From Calocera cornea HHB12733 (Eukaryota; Basidiomycota; Dacrymycetes; Dacrymycetales; Dacrymycetaceae): DNA of 45,077 nt. The translations under genes and the position numbers were made by a program. The notes beneath the pieces were generated by a model, which made no database searches, was not told where the DNA came from, and was given only the letters and a program-made list of their open reading frames with translations. The stretch lies in NCBI GenBank assembly GCA_001632435.1, contig KV424070.1:9163-54239 (forward strand), in the 5' to 3' direction. Shown piece after piece: positions 10,425 to 21,422 of the stretch (its first letter is position 1; the number at the start of each line of letters is the position of its first letter).

Positions 10425-10468
<44 letters not shown>

Positions 10469-12509
10469 GCGAGGCCCAGCAGGCCCAGGAAGGACCCGAG
10501 CAGCACTTTGCCTGTTTTGGAGAGGGGCGCGCCGCCCGCCCCCGCCCCCGCCCCCGTGCCGGTGGGGGAGGGGGAGGGGGAGGAGAGAAGGGGCACGGTG
10601 CCCGTGCTCGTGTACGGCGGGGAGTAGGTCGAGGTTACCGTAGACGCGTCGCTGGGGATGCGAGGGGTTGGGTATCCCTGGCCCGGGCGCGGGCCGGAGC
10701 TGAGCGGCGCGGGCGGGCTGAGGGTGTACGTGCTCCCCCCGGCTAGGTAGGTCGTCGGCTCGCCGGGGAGGAAGGTGAGCGTGCTGCGCCCCTCGACGGT
10801 GAGGATCGGGAGGGTCGTGCGCGTCCCGCCCAGGACTGTCACTGTCACTGTCGCCCCGCCGGAGCCGGAGCCGGGGCCGGGGTCGGGGCTGGGGGGGAGG
10901 GTGAGCGGGACGCTGGACATGCGCGGCTCGGTCGTGCTGCCCAAGTCTGTCAGTATGGTGCTGCTCGAGCCCGGCCCGAGGGCGGTCACGAGCGGGCTCG
11001 GGGAGTAGGTCTGCACCGCGGCGGTGCTGGGCGCCTGGCCGAGGGTCGTCGTTGTCCCGCCCAGGACGGAGAGGGTGTAGGTCCACGGCTGGAGGGTCGT
11101 TGGCACGGCCAGGGTCTGGGTGAACGCCCGCCCGGCGGAGGTGGTGAGGAGGGCGGTGGTGAGCGTGGTGGTGAGCGGGTCGGTGTCGCTCTGGGCGGCT
11201 GGGGACGGGGGGGGGAGGGAGACGGGCCGCGGGGCGCCCGGGTTCGGCGGCGGGTCGTACCACGCTTGGAAGCCGTCCGTCGTGCTGTTGTACAGCATCG
11301 GCGTCGTGTCCGCCGGCGCGTCCGTGCCGTACCCTGCGCCCCCACACGGGTCAGCCGCGTCCGCACAGTGGCCCGACAGCGGGCAGGAGAAAGCAGGGAC
11401 GCACCGAACAGGAAGAGGACGCCGTCGTCGCCCACCGCCACAGCGGAATGGTCCCTCCTCGCGCCCAGCTGGGCAAGCACGGGGCGCGCCTCCCACGTCC
11501 ACTGGGGAGCGGTCGTGTCCAGCGCCCAGCCGTCGGAGAAGACGCTCCCGTCGGAGGGCGACTGCCCGCCGTGGATCAGGAGGAGGCCGCGGCCTGTGAG
11601 CGCCCCGGCGGAGGACTGCCGCGCGGGGGGGAGCGTGCTCTGCCGCTTCGCTGAGCCGGAGCCGGGGCCGACCTCGCCCCCGACCGGCACCTCCAGCCAG
11701 GCCTCCCCCCTGGTGAGATTGCTCGCGTCGAGCACCCACAGCGTGTCGAGCGCGAGGGGCGCTGCGGGGACGTACAGGAATGTGGGGGCGAGCGGGTCGA
11801 GGGGGAGGAGGAGGGGGCGGAACTGGGCGGGGAAGGGCGTGGGGAAGGGGGTGAAGACGGGGGAGAGGCCGCCTGTGCCGCCTGGGCTGTCCGCGCCGGG
11901 AAGCGGGGCGAACCGGAGCGCCGTTGTGCACGCCTCGCCGTCGAAGGGGCTCAGCCCGCCCAGGAGGAACACCTCCCCCGCGGCGCTGGCGGCGGCGGCG
12001 TGGCCGTACCTCGGCGGGGGCTGTTGGGCCCAGCCGGCGGGCTCGTGTGTGAAGTTGCCGGTGTCTTGGGAGGATGGGGAGGGCGGGTGGGTGAAGAGGT
12101 AGGCCGAGTCGGGGGTGTTTGACAGCTGGGGGAGGGCGCCGCCGAAGAGGAGGGCTTGTTGGGGGTGGGGCAGCTGGGTGAGGGTGTGCCAGGCGGCGTA
12201 CGGGCCCTGCTGTGCCCCCGCGCCCTGCTGCTGTGGGGCGATCCAGGGCGGTGCGGCGAGGGTGAAGGGGGCGGCGAGGGGGAGGACGAGGAGTGAGTTT
12301 GTGAGGGGTGCGGAGGTGTGGTTGTACGGGGAGGGGAGGGAGGTGATGAGGCCGCCCTGGAGGAAGAGGGCGGTGGGCGTGAGGAGCGTCGAGTGTGCCC
12401 ACCGCGGGTGGGGCGTGTACTGCGCTTGTGCGGGAGGCGGAGGGGCGCAGAGGGCGAACAGCAGCGGGAGCGTGAGGCGGGGGGAGGATGGGCGCCGGCC
12501 GAGTCGCAT
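8020..12509 (-). CDS. Kelch-repeat type I membrane protein with long cytoplasmic tail, 1472 aa
   Basis: Two exons, 11405-12509 and 8020-11333, across a 71-nt intron (GTGCGT...CGCAG) joining VLFLFG to YGTDAPADTTPM. An N-terminal signal peptide (about residues 1-29, ending AQAQ) precedes kelch-like blades in the first ~400 residues, e.g. GEVFLLGGLSPFDGE, LLLIHGGQSPSDGS and RDHSAVAVGDDGVLFLFG. A Ser/Thr/Pro stalk follows. One transmembrane helix (about 645-670) ends in 13 leucines encoded by a pure CTG repeat, then VRRRSRSRSRS. The ~800-residue tail is low complexity, rich in Ser/Gly/Pro, with diverged (S/A)xGH repeats. Architecture suggests a cell-surface or secretory-pathway protein with a beta-propeller outside. 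No catalytic residues were recognised. Additional introns in the tail cannot be excluded. The divergent neighbour starts 836 bp away. Confidence 0.75.
10429..10467. repeat. (CAG)13 trinucleotide repeat in coding sequence
   Basis: Thirteen perfect CAG units on the plus strand, read as CTG (Leu) by the minus-strand kelch gene, forming the cytoplasmic-side half of its transmembrane helix. Confidence 0.95.
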
Positions 12510-13344
12510 CGCGCTCGGGGTGGGCTACCGGGAAGTGGGGGTTGACCGCTGCCCCGCACCGGGGTCAGCGCACTGTTGCGTCGACAACAGCTTGAGGCAC
12601 TCACCAGCCGCAGCCCGCAGACACTGCAGTACTAGTGCAGACGGTAATATCGGGGTCGGGCTCGGGCAACAGAGGCAGCAAGCGAGTAGCAGTGGGAGGA
12701 TAGCAGGCCACAGAGTAAGTGCTGGTCCTGGCGGTTGGCAGTCAAGTCGCCTCTGGGACTGGTATGGGGTGCACGCAGGCCAGGCACGCTCCACCGGCTG
12801 GCTGGGATGCCCGCCCGCCCTTGTGCATACCGCATACCGCATACCGCATACCGTCCCGTCCCGCCTGCTTCTGCTCCACACCCCGCCCGGCGCTCTGCTG
12901 GTTCATCATGTCGACCAAGCGGGATGCAGATGACAGGCATGACGTACCCCGTCCCCTCTGTGCAAGCGCCAGACCCTGACGCTCCCCACGCGCGTTATCC
13001 CCGACTCGGCTCCGACCCATAGCCCGCGTGGCGGTGCGAGCGTTCTGACCGCTTCCCGAGCGCCGCTTTTTCGCGAAGCCCAGCCTGAGCCGCATCAACG
13101 CAGGCAAGGCAGGCAAGGCGGGAGAACCAGTGGGCGGCGGATCGCATCGACCCTCGCCCGTGGTCTCTCGACGTGGACTTGAGAGCGAGCGAGCGAGACC
13201 TGCCGTGGACGCGTGCTCTGCTCCGCCCCGTCGACGAACGGTGTGATCGCGAGTGCGCGCGCTGGAACGGGTCACCACCGTCGGCGTCGATATCCCTAGG
13301 CTGGGCACAGGGCCTACGCACGCACGCTCGCTCCCACGCCCACG
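12510..13344. promoter_or_regulatory. Shared intergenic region between divergent kelch and Gln-rich genes
   Basis: Should hold the promoters of both flanking genes. It contains a small tandem array of the 8-mer GCATACCG (12825-12853). No gene and no clear TATA box was identified. Confidence 0.5.
12825..12853. repeat. Short tandem repeat, 8-bp unit GCATACCG x3.6
   Basis: Three and a half perfect head-to-tail copies of GCATACCG inside the intergenic region between the kelch and Gln-rich genes. Confidence 0.9.
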
Positions 13345-14408
13345 ATGCAGCCCCTCCCGCCGTTCTCCCCCGAGCTCCGCGCAGCGATCGCCAGCGCCAG
13401 CACCGCCCAGCCCCAACCCCAACCACAGCAGCAGCAGCAGCAGCAGACGGCAGCCGTGTTCCCCCCCGTGACGGCTGCAGCCGGGACATCACCCACGGGA
13501 CCGGGGCCGGGGCCGGGGCCGGGCTCGGGGTTGAACACCTATGGCTCGGCGAGCGGGGCCGCCCTGCGCGTCAAGCAGGAGCGGCTGGACGACGCGCGGG
13601 CGCGGGAGTGGGAGAGAGGGCAGAGCATGCGCCCCCCGCCGATCGCGACGCTCGACCCCTCGCCCTCCCCCTCCCCCTCGCCCGAGCCCGGGCCCGGGAC
13701 GACAGCGAGCGCAGAGTCGGAGGCCGACGATCCGCGCACGAGGAGCACCGTGTACACCCCCGCAGCAGCGGCGGCGGGAGTGCCCGGGCCCGGCGCGCAT
13801 CGCTCCCCGCACGGGCCGACGCCCCGCCTGTTCCCCGGGGCGCAGGCAGCGCCCCTCGCCCGCCGGGCGCCTGCCGACCCCAACGCCGACCGCTCCTCAT
13901 CCCTCCCCCCCGGCCCGCCCCGCCAGCCTCCGCCCCCGCGTGCAGCCCACCCCCAGCCAGGAGCAGGAGCAGGAGCAGGAGCGGGAGTGTACCGCCTGCA
14001 GCCCTCCCCGCCCTCCGCTTCCCCCTCCTCCTTCGACTCCCCCGCCTCGCCCTTCCCACACCTCACAGTCCCCACCCCCGCCCCCGTCCCCGCCCCCGCG
14101 CCCGTCGGACCAGGCGCGTCCGCGTTCGGCCCCTTCCCACCTGGGTCGCCCTCCTGCACGGCGCTCACTTCCCCGCCCCTGCACCCGCCGGCCCAGAACG
14201 CCCTGCCCCCCTTCCCGTCCCTACCGGGGCAGCGGCAGGCCACCCCGACCGCCCAGCCGCAGCCCTCGCACCAGCACACCCTCCAGGCGCAACACGCCCT
14301 CCTCAGGCAGCTCGAGCAGCAGCGCAGCGCCCTCCGCCTGGTGCAGCAGCAGCAGCAGGCGCAGGCGCTCATGCACGGTGCGGGTGCGGGGCAGATGGAG
14401 GCGCTGGT

Positions 14409-14448
<40 letters not shown>

Positions 14449-17400
14449 GCCCACGCACAGACACAGGCACAGCAGCAAGCCCAAGCGCAGCAGCAAGCCC
14501 GGCGCCGGCCCGGCCTGTCCGTCCAGATCCCCGTGCAGCCTCCCGCTCAGGCTCAGGCCCGCTCGGCCGGCAGCAGGCCTGGGACGGCGCAGTCCCCGCG
14601 CACTACCAGCGGGGGCGGGGGGGAGCAGCGGCCGGGGACGGCGCAGTCCCAGGGCTCTGTCAGCGGGGGTGAGCCGAGGCCGGGGAGCGCGCGCTCCGCC
14701 AGCGGCCCAGGGCAAACGCCGGGCGGAAGCGGAGGAGGAGGGGGGGGGGAGAGGAAGCTCCTGTGCTACCCCGCCGACCCGGTGCTGGTCAAGAACGAGG
14801 AGACGTTCCGGCGGCTGTACTTTGTGCGTCCGCTCCCCGCCCGACGCTGCCCGGCTACGGATACGGATACTGATACTGATACTGATTCTGATTGCTGGGC
14901 GGGCAGGAGCTGTACGACCCCGCGCTCGTGCTGAACGCGCTGGAGCTGCTCGCCATGTTCTTCAATGACGCGAGGGGGTGGTACTTCCAGAGCTTGCCGT
15001 GGGTCGTCGCGCTCGTCGAGGTGCGCCCTCGTACTGCACAGTATCCAGCACAGGCGTGTATCTAACCACCCTGCAGCAAGCCGTACGCGGCGCGACGTAC
15101 TTGAAGCTGCACGACCGTGGCCAGTTCACCGACCTGCTCGGCAAGATCCGCGACCGCCTCTCGCGGCTCATGGACGCGCTCGCCGCGCGCTCCAGCGCCT
15201 TCCTGAACCCCTCCACGCCCGCCCCGCAGCTCGCAGCCGCGGCGGCCGCCTTCCCGCGGCCGATGCTCGTCGAGCTCTGGCGGCGCGCCGAGGACGCCCG
15301 CGCCGCGTGGCACGAGCTCAACAGCCGCTTCGAGGGCGGCCCGCAGCGCTCCGCCCTCATCCTCCGGGACAGTGCGCTGCTCACGTTCGCGTTCGCGCAG
15401 CCGCAGCCGCCGCCGCCGCCGGACTGGCATGTCGGCAAGGCAATGCACCTCACTGTCGCCGTCGGGCCGTTCATGGAGCTCGTCAATCGCAGGGCGAGGG
15501 AGGACGAGCACCGCGCGATGCTCCTCGGTCACCAGCAGGCGCACATGGCCCGTCAGGCGCACGCGACGCTTCGCCAGCACTCCCAGCCCCAGCCCCAGCC
15601 CCAGCCCCAATCGCTGTCCCGATCCGGCTCAGTGCACATCTCGCCCATCATCACCCAGTCCCCGACCTCCTTCCACGGCCAGAGCATCTCCCCGACAGGC
15701 TCGATCCGCCTCCCCCAGCAGGGGTTCGGAACGCAGCCGTACCGCCAGCCGAGCACGCCCCTGTCCACTAGCCCGCTCTCCGGCACGCCGCTGCAGCTGC
15801 AGACCCAGTTTTCCCGCGGCCAGCAGGGACCGCGCGCTTCCCTCCCCTACCACCAGCAGCAGCAGCAGCAAGCGCGAACACAGCAATCACTGAGCCTGGA
15901 GCCCCCAGCCGCGCTCGTCCAGCTCACGCGGGACGAATACGACAAGATGCAGCGGCTGAAGCAAGCTGTGCGCACGCCGCGCGGGAGCACCCTCCCGCTC
16001 ACGGACGCGTGGGGCAGGCCCGAGCCGCCCCTCCCTCCGAGTGTGTTCAGGGCGGCGAGCGGGGGTGCGGAGCCGCCGGTGCAGGGGAGGGGAGGGCCGT
16101 GGATGGGCGTGTTTGACGCTGGTCCTGGTGCGTCTGTGCAGGCCAGCCGGGCGAGCCATGCCCAGCCCCAGGCCCAGCCGTCCGGGAGCGGGATGCCGTC
16201 CGTGCTCCGACAGGCGGACCACAGCCCCTCCCAAATGCAGTACATCTTCACCCCGCCGATCACTGTCAACCCCTCGCAGAGCCCCGAGGCGATTGCCCCT
16301 GGCCTGCGGACAGTCCAGACGGACGAGGAAACGCGCCGGGCTGCAGAGGAAAGGAGGAACCGCCTCGATGCACGGAAGCGGCGAGACAAGAGGAGGGGAA
16401 GCGAAATGATCGACCTGGTCTCGCCTAGTCCGCCGCGGGTCAAGGGCGAGCTGGAAGAGGCGAAACCTGTCAAGCAGGAAGCGAGGGATGTCCCTCTCAC
16501 AGCATCGACTCAGTCAGGCCGGCGCGGCACCGCGTCGAGCGGCCTGGACCCGAGTCCGACGGGGTCCAACCAAGAGTCGAATCTGCTTCACCTTACGCTG
16601 GGATCGCCGGCCATTGTTCACGCTTCGGACGACTCGATGGAGCCACCAGTGGACATTGCCGAAGCCCCTCCTATCCCGCCTGTACAGCCGCCTCAGGAGG
16701 AACCATGGTCTATCTGGAACGAGCCGCTGCTGCCGATGATACGTCTGTTCATTGGCCAGAAGCTCCCCGGCCAGACAGTAGAGCAGATCGAAGAGCATCT
16801 TGCGAGCGTGTCGCGCGAGGCTCTGGAAGCGGTGAAGCACAACCTGGCCCAGTTGGGCTACGCGGACGTCGCGCAAACCCAGGACCTGCTCACTGCCATC
16901 CGAGATGCGGAAGCTCGTGCTGCCGAGGAGACTGCGTTGCAAGCTGCACAGACTGTGGCGGAAGATCAGACTATGGACGAAGTCCCCCTCGTGGAAGACG
17001 CGGCGAAATTGGAAGAGACTTCAACAATGGTAGGAGTCTCCGTACAGGGTCAGGCACTGCCTCCATCGACGATGCATGACGCCGAGCCGCAAGAGCCCGA
17101 CCTCCCCGCCGATCCTATATGGTACCCAGAGTCGGAAGACGAGGCAGATGCGGACATGCAGCTCGAGGTACAACTTGCGCCATCTGAACTGGAACCTGGA
17201 GAACTATCGCCATATACGCCTGTTCCGTCCGATTACGAGGATCACAGCCCGCACCTTGCTTCCGCCGCGGGAGCAAATGGTTTCGACAATGCTTCCGATT
17301 CAGAAAATGAACAGCAGCAGGTGGAGTTGGCCGTCGCGGGTAGCAGCACAGCAGGCCCATCAGAGCCACCCGAAACACCGCCCCCTGGAGGCTCACTACA

Positions 17401-18315
17401 TAGCTCTTCGGCGACACCCTTCCCTGAGAGTGGTCCACATACGGAGCGGACTGGCGACGGCCGCTGCAAGGATTGCGTGACGATCATGCAGGACGACGAG
17501 ATAGTTCTCGCAACGGATGCCGGGCGCTTTCCCAAGTTTGCCATCCCGGAGCCTCAATCAGAAAAATGGTACAGTTACGAGTGGGAGAGAGGCCCTCCTG
17601 AGCCGGGTCGTGCTCAATGGAGCTGGACGTTCCTCATTACGGCTGAGGAAACCGCCGCAGCTCACCGATGGGCGCAGCGATTCGATGCATTTGAGTGCGT
17701 TTTTGTTGTCATTTGGGCGGCCCTTCATCTGCTCATCGACTTCTTAGCCCACGAGCTCCGCATCTTATATTCCAGCTCGGTGTCTATGACTCACAAGAAG
17801 TGATGGAACATATCTCACAAATGGAGGAGGACGAGCCAACGGACCTCCGTGGCGTTTCATGCGCATTCCCCGAAAGTGGCCTCTACGGCACACTAAATGA
17901 TGGCAGTGCCCATAAATTTGGTATATCTCTGTTCCGTCACCAACAAGTGAGCCTTCCACTCGGAGGGCCGAATTCGCATGCTGACCAGGTGTGAAAGAAC
18001 TTGCCCATCGATCTTTCGGGTGCCGTAAAGGAAGGAGTAAATACCCTCAAGCTCACAGCATCCAAGCTTTGGGAAGATAAAACCATCATTCTCGAGCGAC
18101 GATGGCCATCAGAGGAAGAATGGAACAAGACCGTTGAATGGTACCATAGAGGAGAGAAAATGCTTCTCGATCACGTGTCGGCAATGTGGAATCTCAAATC
18201 GGAGCCGGATTTCGGCTCCCTCAACGTGGAGGAAAGCATGGATGATATCTCGTCAAGAAGATGGTGGGAGCAGTATCATGGTAAAACACCAATCGTGGGC
18301 GGGCCGGCCAAATGA
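13345..18315 (+). CDS. Large Gln/Pro-rich low-complexity protein with conserved C-terminal segment, 1575 aa
   Basis: Five exons: 13345-14823, 14907-15020, 15077-17694, 17748-17946 and 17998-18315. The last 51-nt intron (GTGAGC...AAAG, branch GCTGAC) removes a TGA that would otherwise end the protein at 17994. Features in order: poly-Gln and Pro/Ala/Gly-rich N-terminus, RVKQERLD near residue 77, a folded-looking block beginning KLLCYPADPVLVKNEETF and continuing through exon 2 (ELYDPALVLNALELLAMFF), another Gln-rich region, a basic RRNRLDARKRRDKRR stretch followed by MIDLVSPSPP, long acidic regions, and a C-terminus containing NLPIDLSGAVKEGVNTLKL. That last segment resembles the stretch before the RING in PIAS/SIZ-type SUMO ligases, but no SP-RING cysteines are seen. 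Likely nuclear (basic cluster, polyQ, acidic patches: inference). Exact function unknown. Confidence 0.72.
14410..14448 (+). repeat. CAG/CAA repeat encoding poly-Gln
   Basis: Thirteen Gln codons, CAG interrupted by CAA, in exon 1 of the Gln-rich gene. Smaller CAG runs occur at 13426-13446 (seven units) and near 15853-15870 in the same gene. Confidence 0.9.
14856..14893 (+). repeat. Hexanucleotide-type repeat (GGATAC/TGATAC) inside intron 1
   Basis: Diverged head-to-tail GGATAC and TGATAC units just before the 3' splice site of intron 1 of the Gln-rich gene. If the intron were retained the array would encode a (Thr-Asp)n run. Confidence 0.7.
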
Positions 18316-19175
18316 AAGGTTCGATCCCCCGTAACAATCTCCAGTTCTTCCGGCAATTTAACTCTCGTCGCGATACCTATCAAGCTATATCTCGAGCGCC
18401 AACCGCCATACCCAATGTATTTGTACTAACTCGGATCTTTACTGTTGTTTCGATGACCGCGGTCATTGATGATTTCCCCCTTATCGCGATGCACAGCCTT
18501 CGTTCTCTTGCGCCCCTGAAGCGAAGGCACAAAAGTGGATTTCGGGCGCCTATCCCAAGCTGGTCATGAACTTGTCTCATACCGTACGCTGTCCTGTCAT
18601 TATTTGCAATCAAGACAAGGGAATAGTAACGCCGAATACATCTTGTAGGCGATGCTGACTGGCGGTGTTGTCCCATGATCTGCTTCGTCTCAAACTTTCC
18701 GATTGTGCCTCGTGAGTCGAGCCTCCCCATCTGTTTCAGGAGTCTCTAAGGTTCCTAGTACTTCTTGAGCTGCACCGCATATAAGTAAGTTTGTAAACAT
18801 TCCTTCCCAATCGTGTTCTGAGCTTCTGTTGCCTGCTTTGATTAGATGTTTTCTCCCACGAATACGAGGTGCATGGCCCTCTGAGCCGACCTAAATGAGA
18901 CAGTTTCGAAACCCAGCCCATGAATGCCGTATGAGACCTGTATTTGTGCCTCACTAAGATCGTTTGATGTTGGCGACCGCTGTACACCATTCCGACCGCC
19001 GCTATGTGCTCTCGCACACTGATCTTTACCACGGAGCTGTGCAAGATGCCGATATCGGGCAGGGGTACAGGTACTCCATGGTGACTGTCACAGGAAAAGA
19101 CATCTTTTTTTCAATTATAAACCTGCGGCTGGCTCTTGCTCGACGCTCCATCTAGGCTCAAGGATTTCAATTAGC
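18316..19175. other. Intergenic region, no gene seen
   Basis: 860 bp between the Gln-rich gene and the DUF6533-like gene. It is AT-richer than the preceding coding region and holds no frame with recognisable content; presumably 3' UTR of one gene and promoter of the next. Confidence 0.5.
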
Positions 19176-20908
19176 ATGGACGCCTCGGTTCTCACAGAGC
19201 TCGCTCAAGGGAAGGGAGCACAGTATATTCAAGGCGTTGGCGCCGTGAGTTCAATGCACGGCTGACGCCCCAGATTACTGGAATTTTTCCAGGTGGCTCT
19301 GCTATATGACATTGTCATTACTTTCCCCGACGAAGTACGTGCCGAGCTCTGCATTGTGCTGCTTCTTTTGACTGTCTTTATGCTTCAAGGTTCGGTTAAT
19401 ATGGCCCGCGCCCCGTAGCATCACCAAATATCTGTACTTTGTGAACCGATATACCGTGGCGATAGCGATGATCTACGATGCTTGGGGTTCGCTCCTTGCC
19501 TATGACTTATGTGAGAGGATCTGACAAGCTGGTTGTAACAGTTATGTCGGGATTCGCAAGCCCCATGACGGACCAGGTGCGATCGTCAAAATATCTCCTA
19601 CTCTATTCATCCGCTGATCAGATAGTTGATAGTTGTATGTATTCGATGAAGAAACTGCCCGGCGCTGTCTGAATAAGGATCTAGCTGCTGGAGATACTAT
19701 TTCGCCATTGAAATGTGGGACTGCTTGGAAGGAATGGGGATAATTGGCGGTAAGTCTGGATGTGGCACGTTATTTCAGCGTCAGCCGTGAGCGGTCTAAA
19801 GCAGTTTTGGGGGACAGCGCTCGTCTTGTTCCGGGTTTACGCTCTCTATAAAACGACAAAATACATCACTGCTTTGCTCATCTTGCTCTGGGCGATATAT
19901 CTATTTCCTGCTACTAGCATTACTATATGGGGATTCGTCACGTTCTACAATCGTGGGTAAATCTTCCTTCCAAATGAACGGAGTACTCACACTGGGATAG
20001 AACCGGGCACGTTGACCTACACGCCGTATTTGGACACGTGCGCGCTCAGCGGTAGACCCAATGATGTCTACGCACTGTGGATCCCAATGGTATGTTGGAA
20101 ATGTGGCGAATGCGCGCTTCCTGACATGCATTCGCAGCTCTTCTTCGAAACAGTCGTGTTTGGAATGGTGATGTACAAGGTCTATCAGCACACACGGATG
20201 ATTCAGACTCCAATCATGAGCGTACTGTTCCGCGATGGGCTGCTCTACTATGGAGTGAGTACTCCTCCCATCTGAGACAGAGTCTCGCTGACGATCGTTG
20301 GTAGGTTATGCTGAGTTAGTCTTCGGTTCCCATTTCTGGCACACTCTGATGATGGGTACTTCTGCAGCAGGTGAAGCTGTCAATCTGGTCGCATTTGTTG
20401 TATTCCCGGTGCGTACTCCTTCTGTTCCTCTCGGATCGGTACTGACGCCGTATCACAGGACCCGTTATACTTCTCATTGGTACAGTACGTCCCCTCCCCA
20501 CTCTCAATCTGGTTCGGGAGAGCCGCTGACAAGACGCAGCCCGAATTGGTGTCTAGCCTCCATCATCATCTCCAGGTATATTCCCTCACATCTTCTCCCG
20601 TCTCTGACTTATCATACCACCTAAGGATCTACCTCAACCTCCGAGACGTGGCCAACGCGCGCGAGTGGAGCACCGCAACAGCGCTTGACCACCCCGCATG
20701 GGAGCAAGTCAAAGTGAAGCCGGGCAGCAAACCCACCCTACCCGGGGTCGGGAGCAAGCGTTCCGACGGTTCCGGTTTGAGCTCCGGGTCGGGGCAGTCA
20801 CCCAGGCAAGGACAGTGGACGATGAGCCGGACGATCGACATTGGCACTGAGGACGAGTTGGAGATGGAGGGTGTTAAGCTTCCTGCGCACGGGTACGAGC
20901 AGGCGTGA
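19176..20908 (+). CDS. DUF6533-like polytopic membrane protein, 14 exons, 348 aa
   Basis: Exons: 19176-19244, 19293-19334, 19390-19486, 19542-19576, 19633-19634 (2 nt), 19685-19749, 19818-19952, 20001-20089, 20138-20254, 20305-20314 (10 nt), 20368-20408, 20459-20484, 20540-20575 and 20626-20908. The N-terminus carries the family signature YDIVITFPDEV, then IWPAPRS and KYLYFVNRY. Later hydrophobic segments include YYFAIEMWDCLEGMGIIG, ALVLFRVYALY and a stretch before FYNQPGTLTY; RIYLNLRDVAN closes the membrane part and a polar Ser/Gly tail follows. This matches the seven-helix plan of the basidiomycete DUF6533 family, whose function is unknown (a receptor-like role is speculation). Exon sizes and phases agree almost exactly with the minus-strand paralog at 40396-44669, which fixes otherwise ambiguous boundaries. 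Confidence 0.8.
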
Positions 20909-21179
20909 GACGATTTCTGGAAGAAAGTACTTGGGAACTGAAGTTGTGTGAATGTGGATCTGGGTTATCTTCCAGATCACCCTCAGGGATGGCTGAAACG
21001 GTTCGGATACCCTTCGGGAAACTATCCACAAGATATTTGCTATCAGAAGGCTTGCCGTACAGCTCAATTCGGGTACGGAGATGTAGTTAATCATTGAAAC
21101 TGTTACTCGAACCGTCATTTGAAGTCGTACCGGTCATTGGGACAACTGTTGGCATTGTCACTTGACATTGGTCGAAATC
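20909..21179. repeat. 3' flank with partial copy of the degenerate repeat near a duplication breakpoint
   Basis: From about 21085 to 21175 the sequence TCATTGAAACTGTTAC, ACCGTCATTTGAAG and GGTCATTGGGACAACTG is the same kind of unit as beside copies 1 and 2. It ends where the duplicated kelch tail begins. Confidence 0.5.
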
Positions 21180-21422
21180 ACGTCCATCGCCATCAACCGG
21201 CTATCCAGCCCATCCACTGGTCCTCAAACTGCTACCTCCGCGCTCGGACCAACCCTGCTCCCCTCACCGCCCCTTCGCGAGGATGATCCTATGCGGCGCT
21301 CTAGAACATCCGCACTGCGCGGCACACGTCCCCGCTCTAGCGTCACTTACGGCTTGCCCAGAAGCGCTAGTCATTTCGTTGCTAATCCCGATGATGTATC
21401 GGAGAAATCGGGCTCAATGTAG
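21180..21422 (+). pseudogene. Duplicated 3' fragment of the kelch gene
   Basis: Encodes the last ~75 residues of the kelch protein with scattered substitutions (GPQTATSALGP, then MRRSRTSALRGTRPRS, ending FVANPDDVSEKSGSM) but lacks the rest of the gene and any promoter of its own. It is the outer end of the inverted duplication whose other end is copy 3. Homology with the original begins abruptly near 21180 (counterpart near 8265, inverted) and runs through the stop codon into the shared intergenic region. Confidence 0.9.

Noticed and set aside
10429..10467. CAG array as a CRISPR or structural repeat locus
   Set aside because: It is a coding trinucleotide repeat in frame with the kelch transmembrane helix; no spacers.
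9136..10746. 536-codon open frame on the plus strand
   Set aside because: Arg/Ala/Pro-rich translation antisense to the GC-rich tail of the kelch gene; no motif, and opposite-strand openness is expected at this GC content.
13173..14672. 499-codon open frame overlapping the Gln-rich gene, and a 277-codon antisense frame at 13539-14372
   Set aside because: Both are alternative frames of a highly GC-rich repetitive exon; they do not splice to the conserved downstream exons, whereas the frame from 13345 does.
17992..17994. TGA in frame as a true stop or a recoded (selenocysteine-type) codon
   Set aside because: A 51-nt intron with GTGAGC donor, GCTGAC branch and AAAG acceptor removes it and keeps the frame; no recoding signal is needed.
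19685..19749. Frameshift or pseudogene interpretation of the DUF6533-like gene at 19176-20908
   Set aside because: At first the frame could not be connected here, but the TT microexon and the acceptor at 19817 give a continuous frame, and the paralog shows the same structure.
21180..21422. Independent small gene
   Set aside because: It is plainly the last ~75 residues of the kelch protein copied within the inverted duplication and has no promoter or start context.
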